Assembly (NCBI GenBank): GCA_964554125.1
Contig: CAZKNG010000071.1
Coordinates: forward strand, 1-11,871
Source of the DNA: JAGHBT01 sp035311885
Lineage (GTDB): Bacteria; Krumholzibacteriota; Krumholzibacteriia; Krumholzibacteriales; WJIX01
Direction: 5' to 3'
DNA: 11,871 bases
Shown here: piece by piece, positions 1-7,765 of the stretch
Layout of the letters: every line of letters begins with the position of its first letter
Position numbering within the stretch: position 1 is the first letter of the stretch
Position numbers and translations under genes: made by a program
Notes under the pieces: model-generated
What the model saw: the letters and a program-made list of their open reading frames with translations, nothing else
Told to the model about the DNA's origin: nothing
Database searches by the model: none

Positions 1-1
1 T

Positions 2-541
2 GACGCTGTAAACCATCTTACCCGGATGATATCCTGCGGGGATATAGAGGGTTTTGATCAAAATGGAAATTACCTCAACTCTAAAGGGGATGCAGCCGGT
101 ATTTTTGCAGGGGGAGCAAACCTTACAAATATAAGCGAAAAGCTGTGCGGATTAGTTACATTCGGAAGTCCGCTTGATAAGATCGCCTTTTTCTTAAGGC
201 AGCAGACGGAAGATGATCAGTATCTGAGGCGTCAGATGATTAAGAACCGCGATTCTTTCAAACAGAAAGAGAGCGTTGACATTTCGAATGTTCACCACAG
301 ACTCGCGACACCCTATAAGAGGATATTCGAAGATATCAGATGGTACAATTATCATGACGCGGCAGATCCGATAAGCGGCAGGCTCGATTATTACTCCGGG
401 GTGAAAAACATAAGGCGTTCATACGAGAAAGGATCGAAGCTGTCCACACACGGAGCTTACTGGACCGACAGAGAGATGTTCGAAGAGATTATTACAGATT
501 TTATAGTTCCCTCGAAGCCGACAAAATATATTCCGCGTTAA
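2..541 (+). CDS. Alpha/beta-hydrolase-like protein, C-terminal part (5' end outside window)
   Basis: The reading frame is open from the first complete codon (base 2) to the TAA at 539-541, giving 179 residues with no start in view. An internal ATG lies at 26, but the frame upstream of it is also coding-like, so I treat this as a truncated gene. Visible motifs fit the C-terminal half of a lipase-like alpha/beta hydrolase. LVTFGSPLDK resembles the strand and loop that follow the nucleophile elbow. WYNYHDAADPISGRLDYY resembles the segment carrying the catalytic Asp. THGAYW near the end could supply the catalytic His. The nucleophile elbow itself (GxSxG) would lie upstream of the window and cannot be checked. 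No membrane segment is visible in this part. The substrate is unknown. The family call is from motif resemblance only. Confidence 0.6.
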   Translation, partial: DAVNHLTRMISCGDIEGFDQNGNYLNSKGDAAGIFAGGANLTNISEKLCGLVTFGSPLDKIAFFLRQQTEDDQYLRRQMIKNRDSFKQKESVDISNVHHRLATPYKRIFEDIRWYNYHDAADPISGRLDYYSGVKNIRRSYEKGSKLSTHGAYWTDREMFEEIITDFIVPSKPTKYIPR

Positions 542-566
542 ACAGTTATTTCCCCAACCTTTAAAC

Positions 567-579
567 CTGATAATATCAG
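567..579. repeat. Short perfect palindrome in intergenic gap
   Basis: CTGATA-A-TATCAG is a perfect inverted repeat with a single central base. It lies 26 bp after the hydrolase stop and about 36 bp upstream of the -35 element of the predicted promoter. No T-run follows it, so it is not a convincing terminator. It could be a protein-binding site, or chance in AT-rich DNA. A second small dyad (GAAAG, 5-base loop, CTTTC; 587-601) follows it. Confidence 0.3.
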
Positions 580-614
580 AGGAGCAGAAAGTACAGCTTT
601 CCGATCTATATGAT

Positions 615-643
615 TTGTATTACCACCGAAGGTATGATATAAA
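615..643 (+). promoter_or_regulatory. Predicted housekeeping promoter for the lipoprotein gene
   Basis: TTGTAT (615-620), a 17-bp spacer, then TATAAA (638-643), preceded by TG one base upstream (an extended -10, TGaTATAAA). Transcription would begin near 650, about 25 bases before the ATG at 675 and upstream of its Shine-Dalgarno sequence. The -35 matches consensus at only three of six positions, so the extended -10 carries most of the weight. A perfect TATAAT also occurs at 650-655 but has no -35 partner. Confidence 0.5.
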
Positions 644-674
644 TAACAGTATAATCTTAAAGAAAGGTGCGGAT

Positions 675-1478
675 ATGAAATATAAAATAATGTTACTCAT
701 TGCGGCAGTTTCTTTAGTTGTTACGGGGAGTTGTGGTAATGATTCGATTGAAGGGGCAGATGGAATGAAAATCATTTTCTTACACCACAGTACCGGGAAT
801 ATTATATGGAACGGCGGAGTTAAAAAATGGTTTAAAAATTACAACAAAGAAAACAAAACCCGTTACAGAATAAAGGAGAGGGCTTTCCCGAGTAAATCTC
901 CATACGGCTGGAATAACTATCCTTACGATTACTGGAATATATGGGTCAAGAACGCGGGTCCGAAAAAGTACATGAAGGAGCCCACACTGGAGATACTTAC
1001 AAAAAAATATGATCTGATTATATTCAAGCATTGTTTCCCGGTAAGTAATATCGTGCCCTGTCCTGCCGGCGGTCCGTCTGTTGATTCTGATGTCAAGTGT
1101 ATGAAGAACTACAAACTGCAGTACAATGCTCTTAAAGAGAAGATGCTTTCATTCCCCGAATGCAAATTTCTCATCTGGACTGGAGCCGCGCTGGTTGAAG
1201 GAGCTACAGATGAGGTTTCAGCGCGCCGGTCCCGGGAGTTCTTCGAATGGGTGCGCGGGGAATGGGACAGCTCAGGGGATAATATATATATATGGGATTT
1301 CTATGAACTGGAAACCGGAGGCGGTCTCTACATGAAAGATGAGTATGCCGTATCTTCAACTAATTCACACCCGACAGCTGAATTTGCCGATATGGCTGCT
1401 CCTGTATTCTGCCGGCGTATTGTAGACATTATGGAGGATAAACCGGACAGCACTGACGTTCGAAGTGAGAAGCTCTGA
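675..1478 (+). CDS. Putative SGNH-hydrolase-like lipoprotein
   Basis: A protein of 267 residues with a lipoprotein signal: a basic start (MKYK), a hydrophobic stretch at 5-18 and the likely lipidated Cys20 in VTGSC. The start at 675 has AAAGGTG just upstream. The frame stays open back to a TTG at 615, but those codons overlap the predicted promoter. The mature part begins with KIIFLHHSTGNIIW (32-45), in the position where SGNH/GDSL hydrolases carry their first block with the nucleophilic Ser; Ser39 is the candidate. A late SHPT (231-234) resembles the block carrying the catalytic His (His232), although the usual Asp three residues before that His is absent. It is rich in Trp and Tyr at 79-90. 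It is followed after 89 bp by another lipoprotein hydrolase gene, suggesting a shared role at the cell surface. The enzyme class is inference; the lipoprotein call is firmer. Confidence 0.6.
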   Translation: MKYKIMLLIAAVSLVVTGSCGNDSIEGADGMKIIFLHHSTGNIIWNGGVKKWFKNYNKENKTRYRIKERAFPSKSPYGWNNYPYDYWNIWVKNAGPKKYMKEPTLEILTKKYDLIIFKHCFPVSNIVPCPAGGPSVDSDVKCMKNYKLQYNALKEKMLSFPECKFLIWTGAALVEGATDEVSARRSREFFEWVRGEWDSSGDNIYIWDFYELETGGGLYMKDEYAVSSTNSHPTAEFADMAAPVFCRRIVDIMEDKPDSTDVRSEKL

Positions 1479-1567
1479 TACCTGAAGCTCCTGCGGCTGT
1501 TTTAAGGGACACTGGACGGAAATTGGATTAATTACAGGGTATGAATGGCAAAGGGATGGAAGCAGGA

Positions 1568-2404
1568 ATGAAAAACAGATTTTTAATCATTCCGTTTATA
1601 ATGATCTTCTCTGTCCTCTCATGTGGAATAGATTCGGGGGAGAATGAAAGAGCCGCGGCTGGGGATGGTTTGATTGTATACGGTGACAGCCGCACAAACC
1701 ACGATGATCACAGCAGGGTTGTCAGCGCTATTCTAAGGAAAGACCCGGAAGTGGTTTTTCACACGGGAGATCTGGTTACGGACGGAACCATCCCGGGTCA
1801 ATGGGAGATCTTCGATGAGATAACTTCTGAGCTTCGAAGCAAAGCTGAGTTTTTTCCGGCTCTTGGGAATCATGAAAAGGATTCTGATCTTTACTTCGAC
1901 AGGTTTGAACTGCCCAATAATGAAAGGTGGTATTCGGTAAACCGCTCGGGGGTCCATTTTATTATTCTTGACAGCTGTTCCGGTATACAGGAGGGCTCAG
2001 AACAGTATATATGGCTCGAATCAGATCTAAGTGAAGCCGTGGACAGTTTTTCATTTATCGCGGCCATCTTCCATCATCCACCATTTAGTACAGGTCCGCA
2101 CACCGAAGACGAGATGGGTCTGAGAGAAACTATAGTCCCCCTTTTAGAGAAATACGATGTGGATATTGTATTCAGCGGTCATGACCATTCCTATGAAAGG
2201 TCGCTTTACAACGGCATATACTACATTGTGTCAGGGGGCGGCGGAGCGCCGATGTACGACCAGGAAAAAGAAAGCAGATTCAGTCAGGTATTCAGAAAGA
2301 TTAACCACTTTTGTGAAATATCCGTTACCTCCGACAGCATGGTTGTTTGCGTGTATGATACGCTGAACTCGATGTTAGACAGATTTTCAGTTCCGGCGGA
2401 ATAG
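1568..2404 (+). CDS. Calcineurin-like metallophosphoesterase lipoprotein
   Basis: The metal-binding blocks of the calcineurin-like phosphoesterase fold appear in order: GDSR (39-42, Asp40), GDLVTDG (67-73, Asp68), GNHEKD (100-105), FHHPP (168-172) and GHDHSYER (204-211). The layout is like the bacterial purple-acid-phosphatase relatives, but the Tyr that follows the second block in true purple acid phosphatases is not evident, so I do not assign that activity. Numbering starts at the ATG at 1568, which places Lys3 and Arg4 before a hydrophobic core and the likely lipidated Cys19 (SVLSC). An in-frame ATG at 1541 would add nine residues ahead of the signal and is less likely, though both have only modest ribosome-binding sites. 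It likely hydrolyses phosphate esters outside the cytoplasmic membrane; the substrate is unknown. Total 278 residues. Confidence 0.85.
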   Translation: MKNRFLIIPFIMIFSVLSCGIDSGENERAAAGDGLIVYGDSRTNHDDHSRVVSAILRKDPEVVFHTGDLVTDGTIPGQWEIFDEITSELRSKAEFFPALGNHEKDSDLYFDRFELPNNERWYSVNRSGVHFIILDSCSGIQEGSEQYIWLESDLSEAVDSFSFIAAIFHHPPFSTGPHTEDEMGLRETIVPLLEKYDVDIVFSGHDHSYERSLYNGIYYIVSGGGGAPMYDQEKESRFSQVFRKINHFCEISVTSDSMVVCVYDTLNSMLDRFSVPAE

Positions 2405-2472
2405 TTTTTTTGAATTTTGAGTGATAGTTTAAAGGGATAACCTATGATAAGAGTAAAGAAACGGAGAGGTCA

Positions 2473-3123
2473 ATGCCGACCCGGTCAGATGTAAAGAATA
2501 AGAGTATCCGTAAAGCTTCCGCGGCTGCTATCGCCGGTGTTCTCTATTTATTCATTTCAAGAACGGCGGGAACCCTCCGGCCTGATATATTTATGAATCT
2601 GACGGCAACCCGTTTAAATACCCTGATAAGTTTTATAGCCTCTGCGGCAGTATTATACTTTTATTATGTTTTTTATACGGAATTCGCCAAAGGGGAAGAT
2701 GAAGCAGTTAAGAGGGCATCTTTTATAATGCTTATCAGTTCTTCGCTCGTTTCAATCCTCTTTTTTAAAGGGGTATTGACTGTTTTTGATATAAATTCTT
2801 TCCGTTTACCTCTACCTGATCTTGCTGTCATCTTGCTTTCTTCACTTATCTCCCTCTATTTCTTTGTAACTATATATAAGAAAACACCCCTCGGTAAACT
2901 GGGGCTGTTAAGGCAAGCAGCCTATATTGCAGCTTTTGGAGCTCTGCTTTCAGTATTAATAAGGTCTATGATAATTTTTAATTATTTCACGGGAAAAAGG
3001 ATTGTATGGCAGGCTGGTTATATCCGCGAATCTCCCTTTATCTTTCTTCCTATATTTTTCTTTACTTTTTTTTCAGGCGCGTACTTCTTCTTTATATTCT
3101 ACAGGGAGCTTAAAGCAGATTAG
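2473..3123 (+). CDS. Six-helix integral membrane protein of unknown function
   Basis: I do not recognise a family. The 216-residue protein has about six hydrophobic segments, near residues 14-30, 49-68, 82-103, 116-135, 147-170 and 188-210, the last very rich in Phe (FLPIFFFTFFSGAYFFF). A basic N-terminus (RSDVKNKSIRK) suggests the first residues face the cytoplasm. Loops are short, the longest being around 69-81 (FAKGEDEAVKRAS) and 171-187. There are no cofactor or catalytic motifs I can name. GGAGAGGT ends three bases before the ATG and supports the start. It follows the metallophosphoesterase gene after 68 bp and is probably transcribed with it. It may be an anchor or partner for the surface hydrolases, but nothing in its sequence shows this. 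Confidence 0.75.
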   Translation: MPTRSDVKNKSIRKASAAAIAGVLYLFISRTAGTLRPDIFMNLTATRLNTLISFIASAAVLYFYYVFYTEFAKGEDEAVKRASFIMLISSSLVSILFFKGVLTVFDINSFRLPLPDLAVILLSSLISLYFFVTIYKKTPLGKLGLLRQAAYIAAFGALLSVLIRSMIIFNYFTGKRIVWQAGYIRESPFIFLPIFFFTFFSGAYFFFIFYRELKAD

Positions 3124-3234
3124 GTCATACTGTAGTTCGTCCAATTATACGTTCAGGGTAATGAAAAAATTGACTTTAATAGAATTTAATTGTTAAGCTC
3201 GGTTAAATTCAAGCGGGAGAGGAAAGAGAGACTG

Positions 3235-3528
3235 ATGATGCTCACAGATGATGAAATAAAACATATCGAAAAATTAGCCAGGATAAGATTAGGCGATGAG
3301 GACAGAGAAAAACTTAAAGGGCAATTGTCCGACATAATAGAATTTGTACGGGTATTGCAGAAGATAGACACCTCCGGGTTTGAAACGGCAGAGCATATAA
3401 CCAGATTCAAGCCGGTACTGAGAGAGGGAGGTGCCGGAGGTGAACTCGAACGTGAGAAGGTTCTAGAGCAGGCTCCGGACCGTCAGGACGGTTTCTTCAA
3501 AGTGCCGCCGGTAATCGATAAGAAATAA
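3235..3528 (+). CDS. gatC: Asp-tRNA(Asn)/Glu-tRNA(Gln) amidotransferase subunit C
   Basis: A 97-residue protein of the usual GatC length. It starts with the helical LTDDEIKHIEKLARIRL segment, followed by the loop-and-strand C-terminus ending in the family-typical DGFFKVPPVID. GatC wraps around GatA and stabilises the GatA-GatB complex. The start is a doubled ATGATG (3235 and 3238) preceded by GGAAAGAGAG (3221-3230). The second ATG has the better spacing. A TTG at 3190 keeps the frame open for 15 more codons, but these do not look like GatC. gatA follows after 48 bp and gatB after that, so this is the first gene of a complete gatCAB set. Confidence 0.95.
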   Translation: MMLTDDEIKHIEKLARIRLGDEDREKLKGQLSDIIEFVRVLQKIDTSGFETAEHITRFKPVLREGGAGGELEREKVLEQAPDRQDGFFKVPPVIDKK

Positions 3529-3576
3529 AAGAACGCTAAGATCTGCAGGATAACTGCTGGCCGGGAAATTAAGGTT

Positions 3577-5022
3577 ATGGAATATAATAAAAAATCGATA
3601 TCGGAATTAAGGAAATTATACTCTGAAAATAAAGTAAGCCCCTCAGAGGTTGTAAGTTTTTGTCTCGATTCTATTAACTCTAATGACAGTAAGATAGAAG
3701 CCTTTCTTAAAGTATTTTATGAAGATGCTATGAAAAGGGCGCGCCATCTTGACGGGGAATCTCCAGAGGGAAAACCCCTCTATGGAATTCCGGTTGCAGT
3801 AAAGGATAATATATGCACGAAAGGGTATGAAACAACATGCGCCTCTAAGATTCTCGAGGGATACAGGCCCCCTTATAACGCCACAGTAGTAGAAAGGCTT
3901 CTCGATGCCGGAGCTGTAATAATCGGAAAGACGAATATGGATGAATTTGCGATGGGTTCATCGACAGAGAATTCCGCTTATAAAATCACAAAGAACCCCT
4001 ACGACACAGAATATGCCCCGGGAGGTTCGAGCGGGGGTTCAGCGGCAGCGGTAGCGGCATCTATGGTACCTGTTTCACTTGGATCCGATACGGGGGGGTC
4101 TATAAGGCAGCCGGCAAGTTTATGTGGAGTTGTGGGGTTGAAGGGTACATACGGAAGGGTATCAAGGTACGGGCTTATTGCGTTTGCGAGCAGTCTCGAT
4201 CAGATAGGACCGATTACCGGAACGGTCGAAGATTCCGCTGTTGTAATGAATGTGATTTCGGGAAGAGATTCAAGAGATGCTACAACTATTCCGGATCCGC
4301 CAGGTGATTTGACAGAATCGGTTGGGAAAGGGGCGGAGGGCATGAAAATCGCCGTTCCGCGCGGTTATGAAGACTTGGATATAGCCGATGAAATAAAAGA
4401 GATATTAAAAGGCACGATAGAAAAGCTGAAAGCGGAAAACGCGAGCGTTGAATTTGTAGAATTACCGGATATGGATGCTTCGATAGCCTGTTATTATATT
4501 CTTGCCAACGCTGAAGCCTCTTCGAATCTCGCGCGTTACGACGGTGTAAAATATGCCTTCAGAGCTGAAGCAGAGTCACTTGAAGAGATGTATGAAAGGA
4601 CCAGGGGCGAGGGGTTCGGAGATGAAGTAAAGAGAAGGGTTCTTCTGGGTACATATGTTCTTTCAGCAGGTTATTATGATGCTTATTATAAGAAAGCGCA
4701 ACAAGTTAGAGCTATGATATGCAGTAAATTCGAATCCCTTTTCTCAAGGTATGACCTTGTTATGCTTCCCACTGTTCCGGGAACATCCTTCAGGATAGGT
4801 GAGAGGATAGACAATCCTATAGAGATGTATCTGTCAGATATTTTTACGACACCGGCAAATATCGCGGGATTGCCCGCGATCTCTCTGCCGGCGGGTTTTG
4901 CCGAAAACGGCCTCCCCCTTGGAATTCAGCTTCTGGCAGGATATGCCGGTGAAGCAAAGCTTCTCAGGGGGGCAGCTGTGCTGGAGCGAATCTACGGTTT
5001 TAACAGATATAAAGAGGAATAG
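3577..5022 (+). CDS. gatA: Asp-tRNA(Asn)/Glu-tRNA(Gln) amidotransferase subunit A (amidase)
   Basis: GatA hydrolyses glutamine and sends the ammonia through the complex to GatB. The amidase signature is intact. The catalytic Lys76 lies in PVAVKDNI, the cis-Ser151 in APGGSSGGSAAA, and the nucleophile Ser175 in SDTGGSIRQPAS. The spacings (75 and 24 residues) match those of characterised GatA enzymes. The length, 481 residues, is normal, and the C-terminal GLPAISLPAG and GLPLGIQLLA motifs are present. The ATG at 3577 is fixed by the alignment of MEYNKKSISELRKLY with family N-termini. Its ribosome-binding site is weak (AAGG two bases before the ATG, GGGAAA further up), so translation may depend partly on gatC. 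No gene in this window shows whether the complex serves Gln, Asn or both. Confidence 0.97.
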   Translation: MEYNKKSISELRKLYSENKVSPSEVVSFCLDSINSNDSKIEAFLKVFYEDAMKRARHLDGESPEGKPLYGIPVAVKDNICTKGYETTCASKILEGYRPPYNATVVERLLDAGAVIIGKTNMDEFAMGSSTENSAYKITKNPYDTEYAPGGSSGGSAAAVAASMVPVSLGSDTGGSIRQPASLCGVVGLKGTYGRVSRYGLIAFASSLDQIGPITGTVEDSAVVMNVISGRDSRDATTIPDPPGDLTESVGKGAEGMKIAVPRGYEDLDIADEIKEILKGTIEKLKAENASVEFVELPDMDASIACYYILANAEASSNLARYDGVKYAFRAEAESLEEMYERTRGEGFGDEVKRRVLLGTYVLSAGYYDAYYKKAQQVRAMICSKFESLFSRYDLVMLPTVPGTSFRIGERIDNPIEMYLSDIFTTPANIAGLPAISLPAGFAENGLPLGIQLLAGYAGEAKLLRGAAVLERIYGFNRYKEE

Positions 5023-5099
5023 ATTTAATATATTTGCTGATATAAGAATATACGGTGTTTTTATCTAACCCCTGGATATATATCCGAGAGGATGCATAG

Positions 5100-6536
5100 A
5101 TGAACGAAAATATCTATGAGACGGTAATAGGACTGGAGGTTCACGCCCAGCTTCTTACCGAAACGAAGTTATTCTGCAGCTGCAGACCTGAGTACGGGGC
5201 TGAACCGAACACACGTGTTTGTCCGGTATGTATGGGGCTTCCCGGTGCTCTGCCCGTTTTAAACAGAGAATCCGTAACGATGGCCGTTATGATGGGACTG
5301 GCATTGAAATGTGATATAGCGCCTGAAAGTGTATTTTCAAGGAAGAACTACTTTTATCCGGACTGCCCGAAGAACTATCAGATCTCCATGTATGACAAAC
5401 CACTATGTGAGAATGGTTCTCTCAGGATAGAGACAGACGCGGGCGAGAGAACTGTGGGGATTGAAAGGATACACCTGGAAGATGACTCGGGTAAGATGTC
5501 ACATGAAACAGGCAGAGACAGCCTGGTGGATTTTAACCGGTGCGGTGTTCCTCTTATAGAGATAGTAAGCAGGCCGGATATCAGGACCGGATCTGAAGCA
5601 GCTGAATATCTTATGAGGCTTCAGCAGATTTTAAGGTATCTCGGTATATGTGACGGTAATCTTGAAGAGGGCTCTATGCGTTGTGATGTCAATATTTCTC
5701 TCCGCCCGGCCGGGAGCGCGAAACTTGGAACAAAAACCGAGATCAAAAACTTAAATTCATTCAAAGCCGTTGAAAAGGGGATTGAATTTGAAGTAGAGAG
5801 GCAGCGCGGTCTTCTTGAAAGGGGAAAGAGAGTAGAACAGATTACGAACCTGTGGGATCAGGACAGTGGACGGCTTATTATGATGAGAAGCAAGGAGGAA
5901 GCCCATGATTACAGGTATTTCCCCGAACCGGATCTTCTTCCTCTCGAAGTGCAGGGAGCATGGATCGAGCAGGCGAGAGAAATGATTCCCGAATTGCCCC
6001 TTCAGCGGGAAAGAAGATTCAGGAATGAATACGGGCTGAGCAGCTATGATTCCGGTGTCCTCTGCGCTGATAAGGGTATTGCTGATTATTTTGAAATTGT
6101 AGCTGAAGCCACAGGCCTTGCAAAGAAGAGTTCAAACTGGGTAATGAGAGAGGTGATGGGAGAGCTTAATAATCTGGCTTGTGCGATTGAAGATTTTCCG
6201 GTCGACCCCGAAAACTTGAGCGAGCTGATAAAGCTCGTGGAGGAGGAAACTATAAGCGGTTCCGCGGGGCGGGAAGTCTTTTCTGAAATGATAAAATCTG
6301 GCGGAGGTCCCCGGGAGATAGTTAAGAAACTGGGACTCGAGCAGATTAGCAATTCAGAAGAGATCGAGAGCATGATAGAAGAAATAATCTCCGACCATCC
6401 GGATGAAGTCTCGCGCTACAGAGAAGGGAAGAAGAAACTCCTCGGGTTTTTCGTTGGGCAGGTTATGAAGAAAAGCCGGGGCAAGGCTAATCCGAAGCTC
6501 GCCAGGGAGATAATAATCGGTAAACTTGGCGGTTAA
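5100..6536 (+). CDS. gatB: Asp-tRNA(Asn)/Glu-tRNA(Gln) amidotransferase subunit B
   Basis: GatB phosphorylates the mischarged Glu- or Asp-tRNA and transamidates it with ammonia from GatA. The 478-residue protein opens with the family N-terminus ETVIGLEVHAQL. The zinc-type cysteines follow: Cys26 and Cys28 (CSC), then Cys41 and Cys44 (CPVC). Next come RKNYFYPDCPKNYQIS (81-96), RIHLEDDSGKMSHE (123-136) and the signature VDFNRCGVPLIEIVS (143-157). The C-terminal 60 or so residues form the YqeY-like tail that contacts tRNA, ending in NPKLAREIIIGKLGG. In the FYPD segment, Cys89 and Asn92 replace the more usual Leu and Gly. GAGAGGA (5086-5092) is the ribosome-binding site. The 77-bp gap after gatA contains the palindrome GGATATATATCC (5074-5085) directly upstream of it. 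The gene converges on the anti-sigma gene 17 bp away. Confidence 0.97.
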   Translation: MNENIYETVIGLEVHAQLLTETKLFCSCRPEYGAEPNTRVCPVCMGLPGALPVLNRESVTMAVMMGLALKCDIAPESVFSRKNYFYPDCPKNYQISMYDKPLCENGSLRIETDAGERTVGIERIHLEDDSGKMSHETGRDSLVDFNRCGVPLIEIVSRPDIRTGSEAAEYLMRLQQILRYLGICDGNLEEGSMRCDVNISLRPAGSAKLGTKTEIKNLNSFKAVEKGIEFEVERQRGLLERGKRVEQITNLWDQDSGRLIMMRSKEEAHDYRYFPEPDLLPLEVQGAWIEQAREMIPELPLQRERRFRNEYGLSSYDSGVLCADKGIADYFEIVAEATGLAKKSSNWVMREVMGELNNLACAIEDFPVDPENLSELIKLVEEETISGSAGREVFSEMIKSGGGPREIVKKLGLEQISNSEEIESMIEEIISDHPDEVSRYREGKKKLLGFFVGQVMKKSRGKANPKLAREIIIGKLGG

Positions 6537-6553
6537 TACTTATAGGGATCAGT

Positions 6554-7069
6554 TTATTCTCTTACAAATCGCATAGCGAATATTCCCCCGGAGATGGTTA
6601 TAAGAAGATTTAAGAGGATAAAGAGGAAAAAGAGAAGCCAGAAATATCCGTCTGACATTCCCGCTATCCACGAGGAGACATTTGCCGAAAAATAATTGAA
6701 TGAAGATAAGATGTCATCAGCAACGCGAATTGAAAAGTTTAAGATCCGGGGATAATAAAGCAGTGTAACCAGAGACAGAAGTAACATAAAGAAAGAGGCG
6801 ACTGCGGGAATATTAAGAAAAGATAACCGACGATCTTTTCTATTATCCAAGCTTAGTTTTTTTAGAACTGAATCGGCTACAATCTCAGAGGATAACGGAA
6901 TATCTTTAAGGGCAGACAGCGATCTTTCGAGAAGGAGATATTTCTTAAGCGATCTTCTGCATCCGGTGCATTCTGACAGATGTTTTTCCACAACTCTTTT
7001 CTCTTCCGCACCGATTCTCTTTTCGATCAGGAGGGGGAGCAGGTTTTCACAATTTTCACATTTCATCAT
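6554..7069 (-). CDS. Zinc-finger anti-sigma factor, membrane-bound
   Basis: A 171-residue protein with an N-terminal zinc-binding anti-sigma (ZAS, zf-HC2-like) domain: Cys4, Cys7, then His30-xxx-Cys34-xx-Cys37. Two hydrophobic segments follow, near 88-107 and 141-166, separated by about 30 residues, so the ZAS domain would face the cytoplasm and a short loop the periplasm. It lies immediately downstream of the ECF sigma gene with a 4-base ATGA overlap, the standard pairing in which the anti-sigma sequesters its sigma factor until a signal arrives. The start is a doubled ATGATG (7069 and 7066). AAGGGAGG lies three bases before the first and six before the second, so the second may be the real start. 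The release signal is unknown; the small periplasmic loop argues against a large sensor domain. Confidence 0.88.
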   Translation of the reverse strand: MMKCENCENLLPLLIEKRIGAEEKRVVEKHLSECTGCRRSLKKYLLLERSLSALKDIPLSSEIVADSVLKKLSLDNRKDRRLSFLNIPAVASFFMLLLSLVTLLYYPRILNFSIRVADDILSSFNYFSANVSSWIAGMSDGYFWLLFFLFILLNLLITISGGIFAMRFVRE

Positions 7070-7635
7070 ATTCCTCCCTTAACTTTCCTGTTACCGCTGG
7101 ATTCACACATGAGTTCTTTTAATCTGAGTTTTGCTCTGTGAATATAAGTTTTAACCGTGCCTATAGGGATATCCATTATCTCTGCCGTCTCGCCGTAAGA
7201 TTTCTCAGCCATATATCTGAGCTCTAGAACAACCCGGTATTTAGTATCGAGCATTTTGAGGTAGTTCTCGAGACGGAGCGCTGACATCTTTCTGAAGTAT
7301 GCCTTTTCCGGGGTGTCGTTCCGGGTGGCAATATTATGAAAGTTTTCAATGTCGAGATGGTTCTTCCTGCGGCGGTTAACGGTGTTGATCGCTTCGTTTC
7401 TGGCTATAGTGTATGCCCAGGTGGAGAAACGCGCTTTTCCCTTATAATGAGGAAGCCCCCTATAGATCTTGATAAAGGTTCTCTGCACGGTATCGCCGGT
7501 TTCTTCGCTGTTTCCAAGAATGCTTCTCACGGCCGCGTATATAACTCCGTTGTACCTCATGATGATTTCGCGGAAGGCTTTTTCACTTCCCTTTAAAGAT
7601 TTATTGACCAGCTGATTGTCGCTTCTGCCTTTCAA
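7066..7635 (-). CDS. ECF-family RNA polymerase sigma factor
   Basis: A 189-residue extracytoplasmic-function sigma factor with the two expected domains. Region 2 spans about 8-90 and includes DTVQRTFIKIYRGL (48-61) and FSTWAYTIARNEAIN (70-84). Region 4 spans about 117-176, with the helix-turn-helix SYGETAEIMDIPIGTVKTYI (146-165), which contacts the -35 element. The start is a TTG at 7635-7633. It is chosen because a strong AGGGGAG lies six bases upstream and because the first in-frame ATG is residue 26, inside region 2. The gene overlaps its anti-sigma gene by 4 bases. A candidate self-promoter (TGAAAC-N17-TGTC) lies 25 bp upstream of the start codon, with a matching copy facing the other way into the small membrane-protein gene, so the factor probably controls both. 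Confidence 0.93.
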   Translation of the reverse strand: MKGRSDNQLVNKSLKGSEKAFREIIMRYNGVIYAAVRSILGNSEETGDTVQRTFIKIYRGLPHYKGKARFSTWAYTIARNEAINTVNRRRKNHLDIENFHNIATRNDTPEKAYFRKMSALRLENYLKMLDTKYRVVLELRYMAEKSYGETAEIMDIPIGTVKTYIHRAKLRLKELMCESSGNRKVKGGI

Positions 7636-7641
7636 ACTATA

Positions 7642-7648
7642 CTCCCCT
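7642..7648 (-). promoter_or_regulatory. Ribosome-binding site that fixes the TTG start of the sigma gene
   Basis: Read on the minus strand, AGGGGAG is followed by a 6-base spacer and TTG. No ATG or GTG gives a complete region 2 at a workable distance, so this site decides the start. Confidence 0.75.
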
Positions 7649-7660
7649 GGTTCTAACTTA

Positions 7661-7687
7661 GACAGATAAAAGGGCGTTATTGTTTCA
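7661..7687 (-). promoter_or_regulatory. Predicted ECF promoter driving the sigma/anti-sigma operon
   Basis: On the minus strand: TGAAAC (7687-7682), 17 bases, TGTC (7664-7661), extended as TTTGAAACAA and ATCTGTCTAAG. A GAAAC-type -35 with a GTC-type -10 is the general pattern of ECF sigma promoters. The predicted transcription start is near 7654, leaving a leader of about 20 bases that includes the ribosome-binding site. An identical layout faces the opposite way at 7766-7792. Confidence 0.7.
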
Positions 7688-7765
7688 AAAAAACCTGTTT
7701 TTTATCGAGACAGCCGCAAGCAGTATTCTTCCGCTTAATGAATTTTAAATAAATTTTATCAAAAT

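Noticed and set aside
615..674. TTG at 615 as the start of the first lipoprotein gene
   Set aside because: The codons coincide with the predicted promoter, and the added 20 residues would precede a lipoprotein signal peptide that needs to be N-terminal.
3170..3199. TTGACT as the -35 of a gatCAB promoter
   Set aside because: The -35 is good, but no acceptable -10 lies 16-18 bases downstream (TTAAGC or TAAGCT match poorly). TAGAAT at 3180-3185 lacks its own -35.
5072..5085. Palindrome GGATATATATCC before gatB, and CTGGATATATAT repeated at 11163-11174 before cobO
   Set aside because: These are short, AT-alternating sequences in AT-rich leaders with differing downstream bases. Chance is a sufficient explanation.
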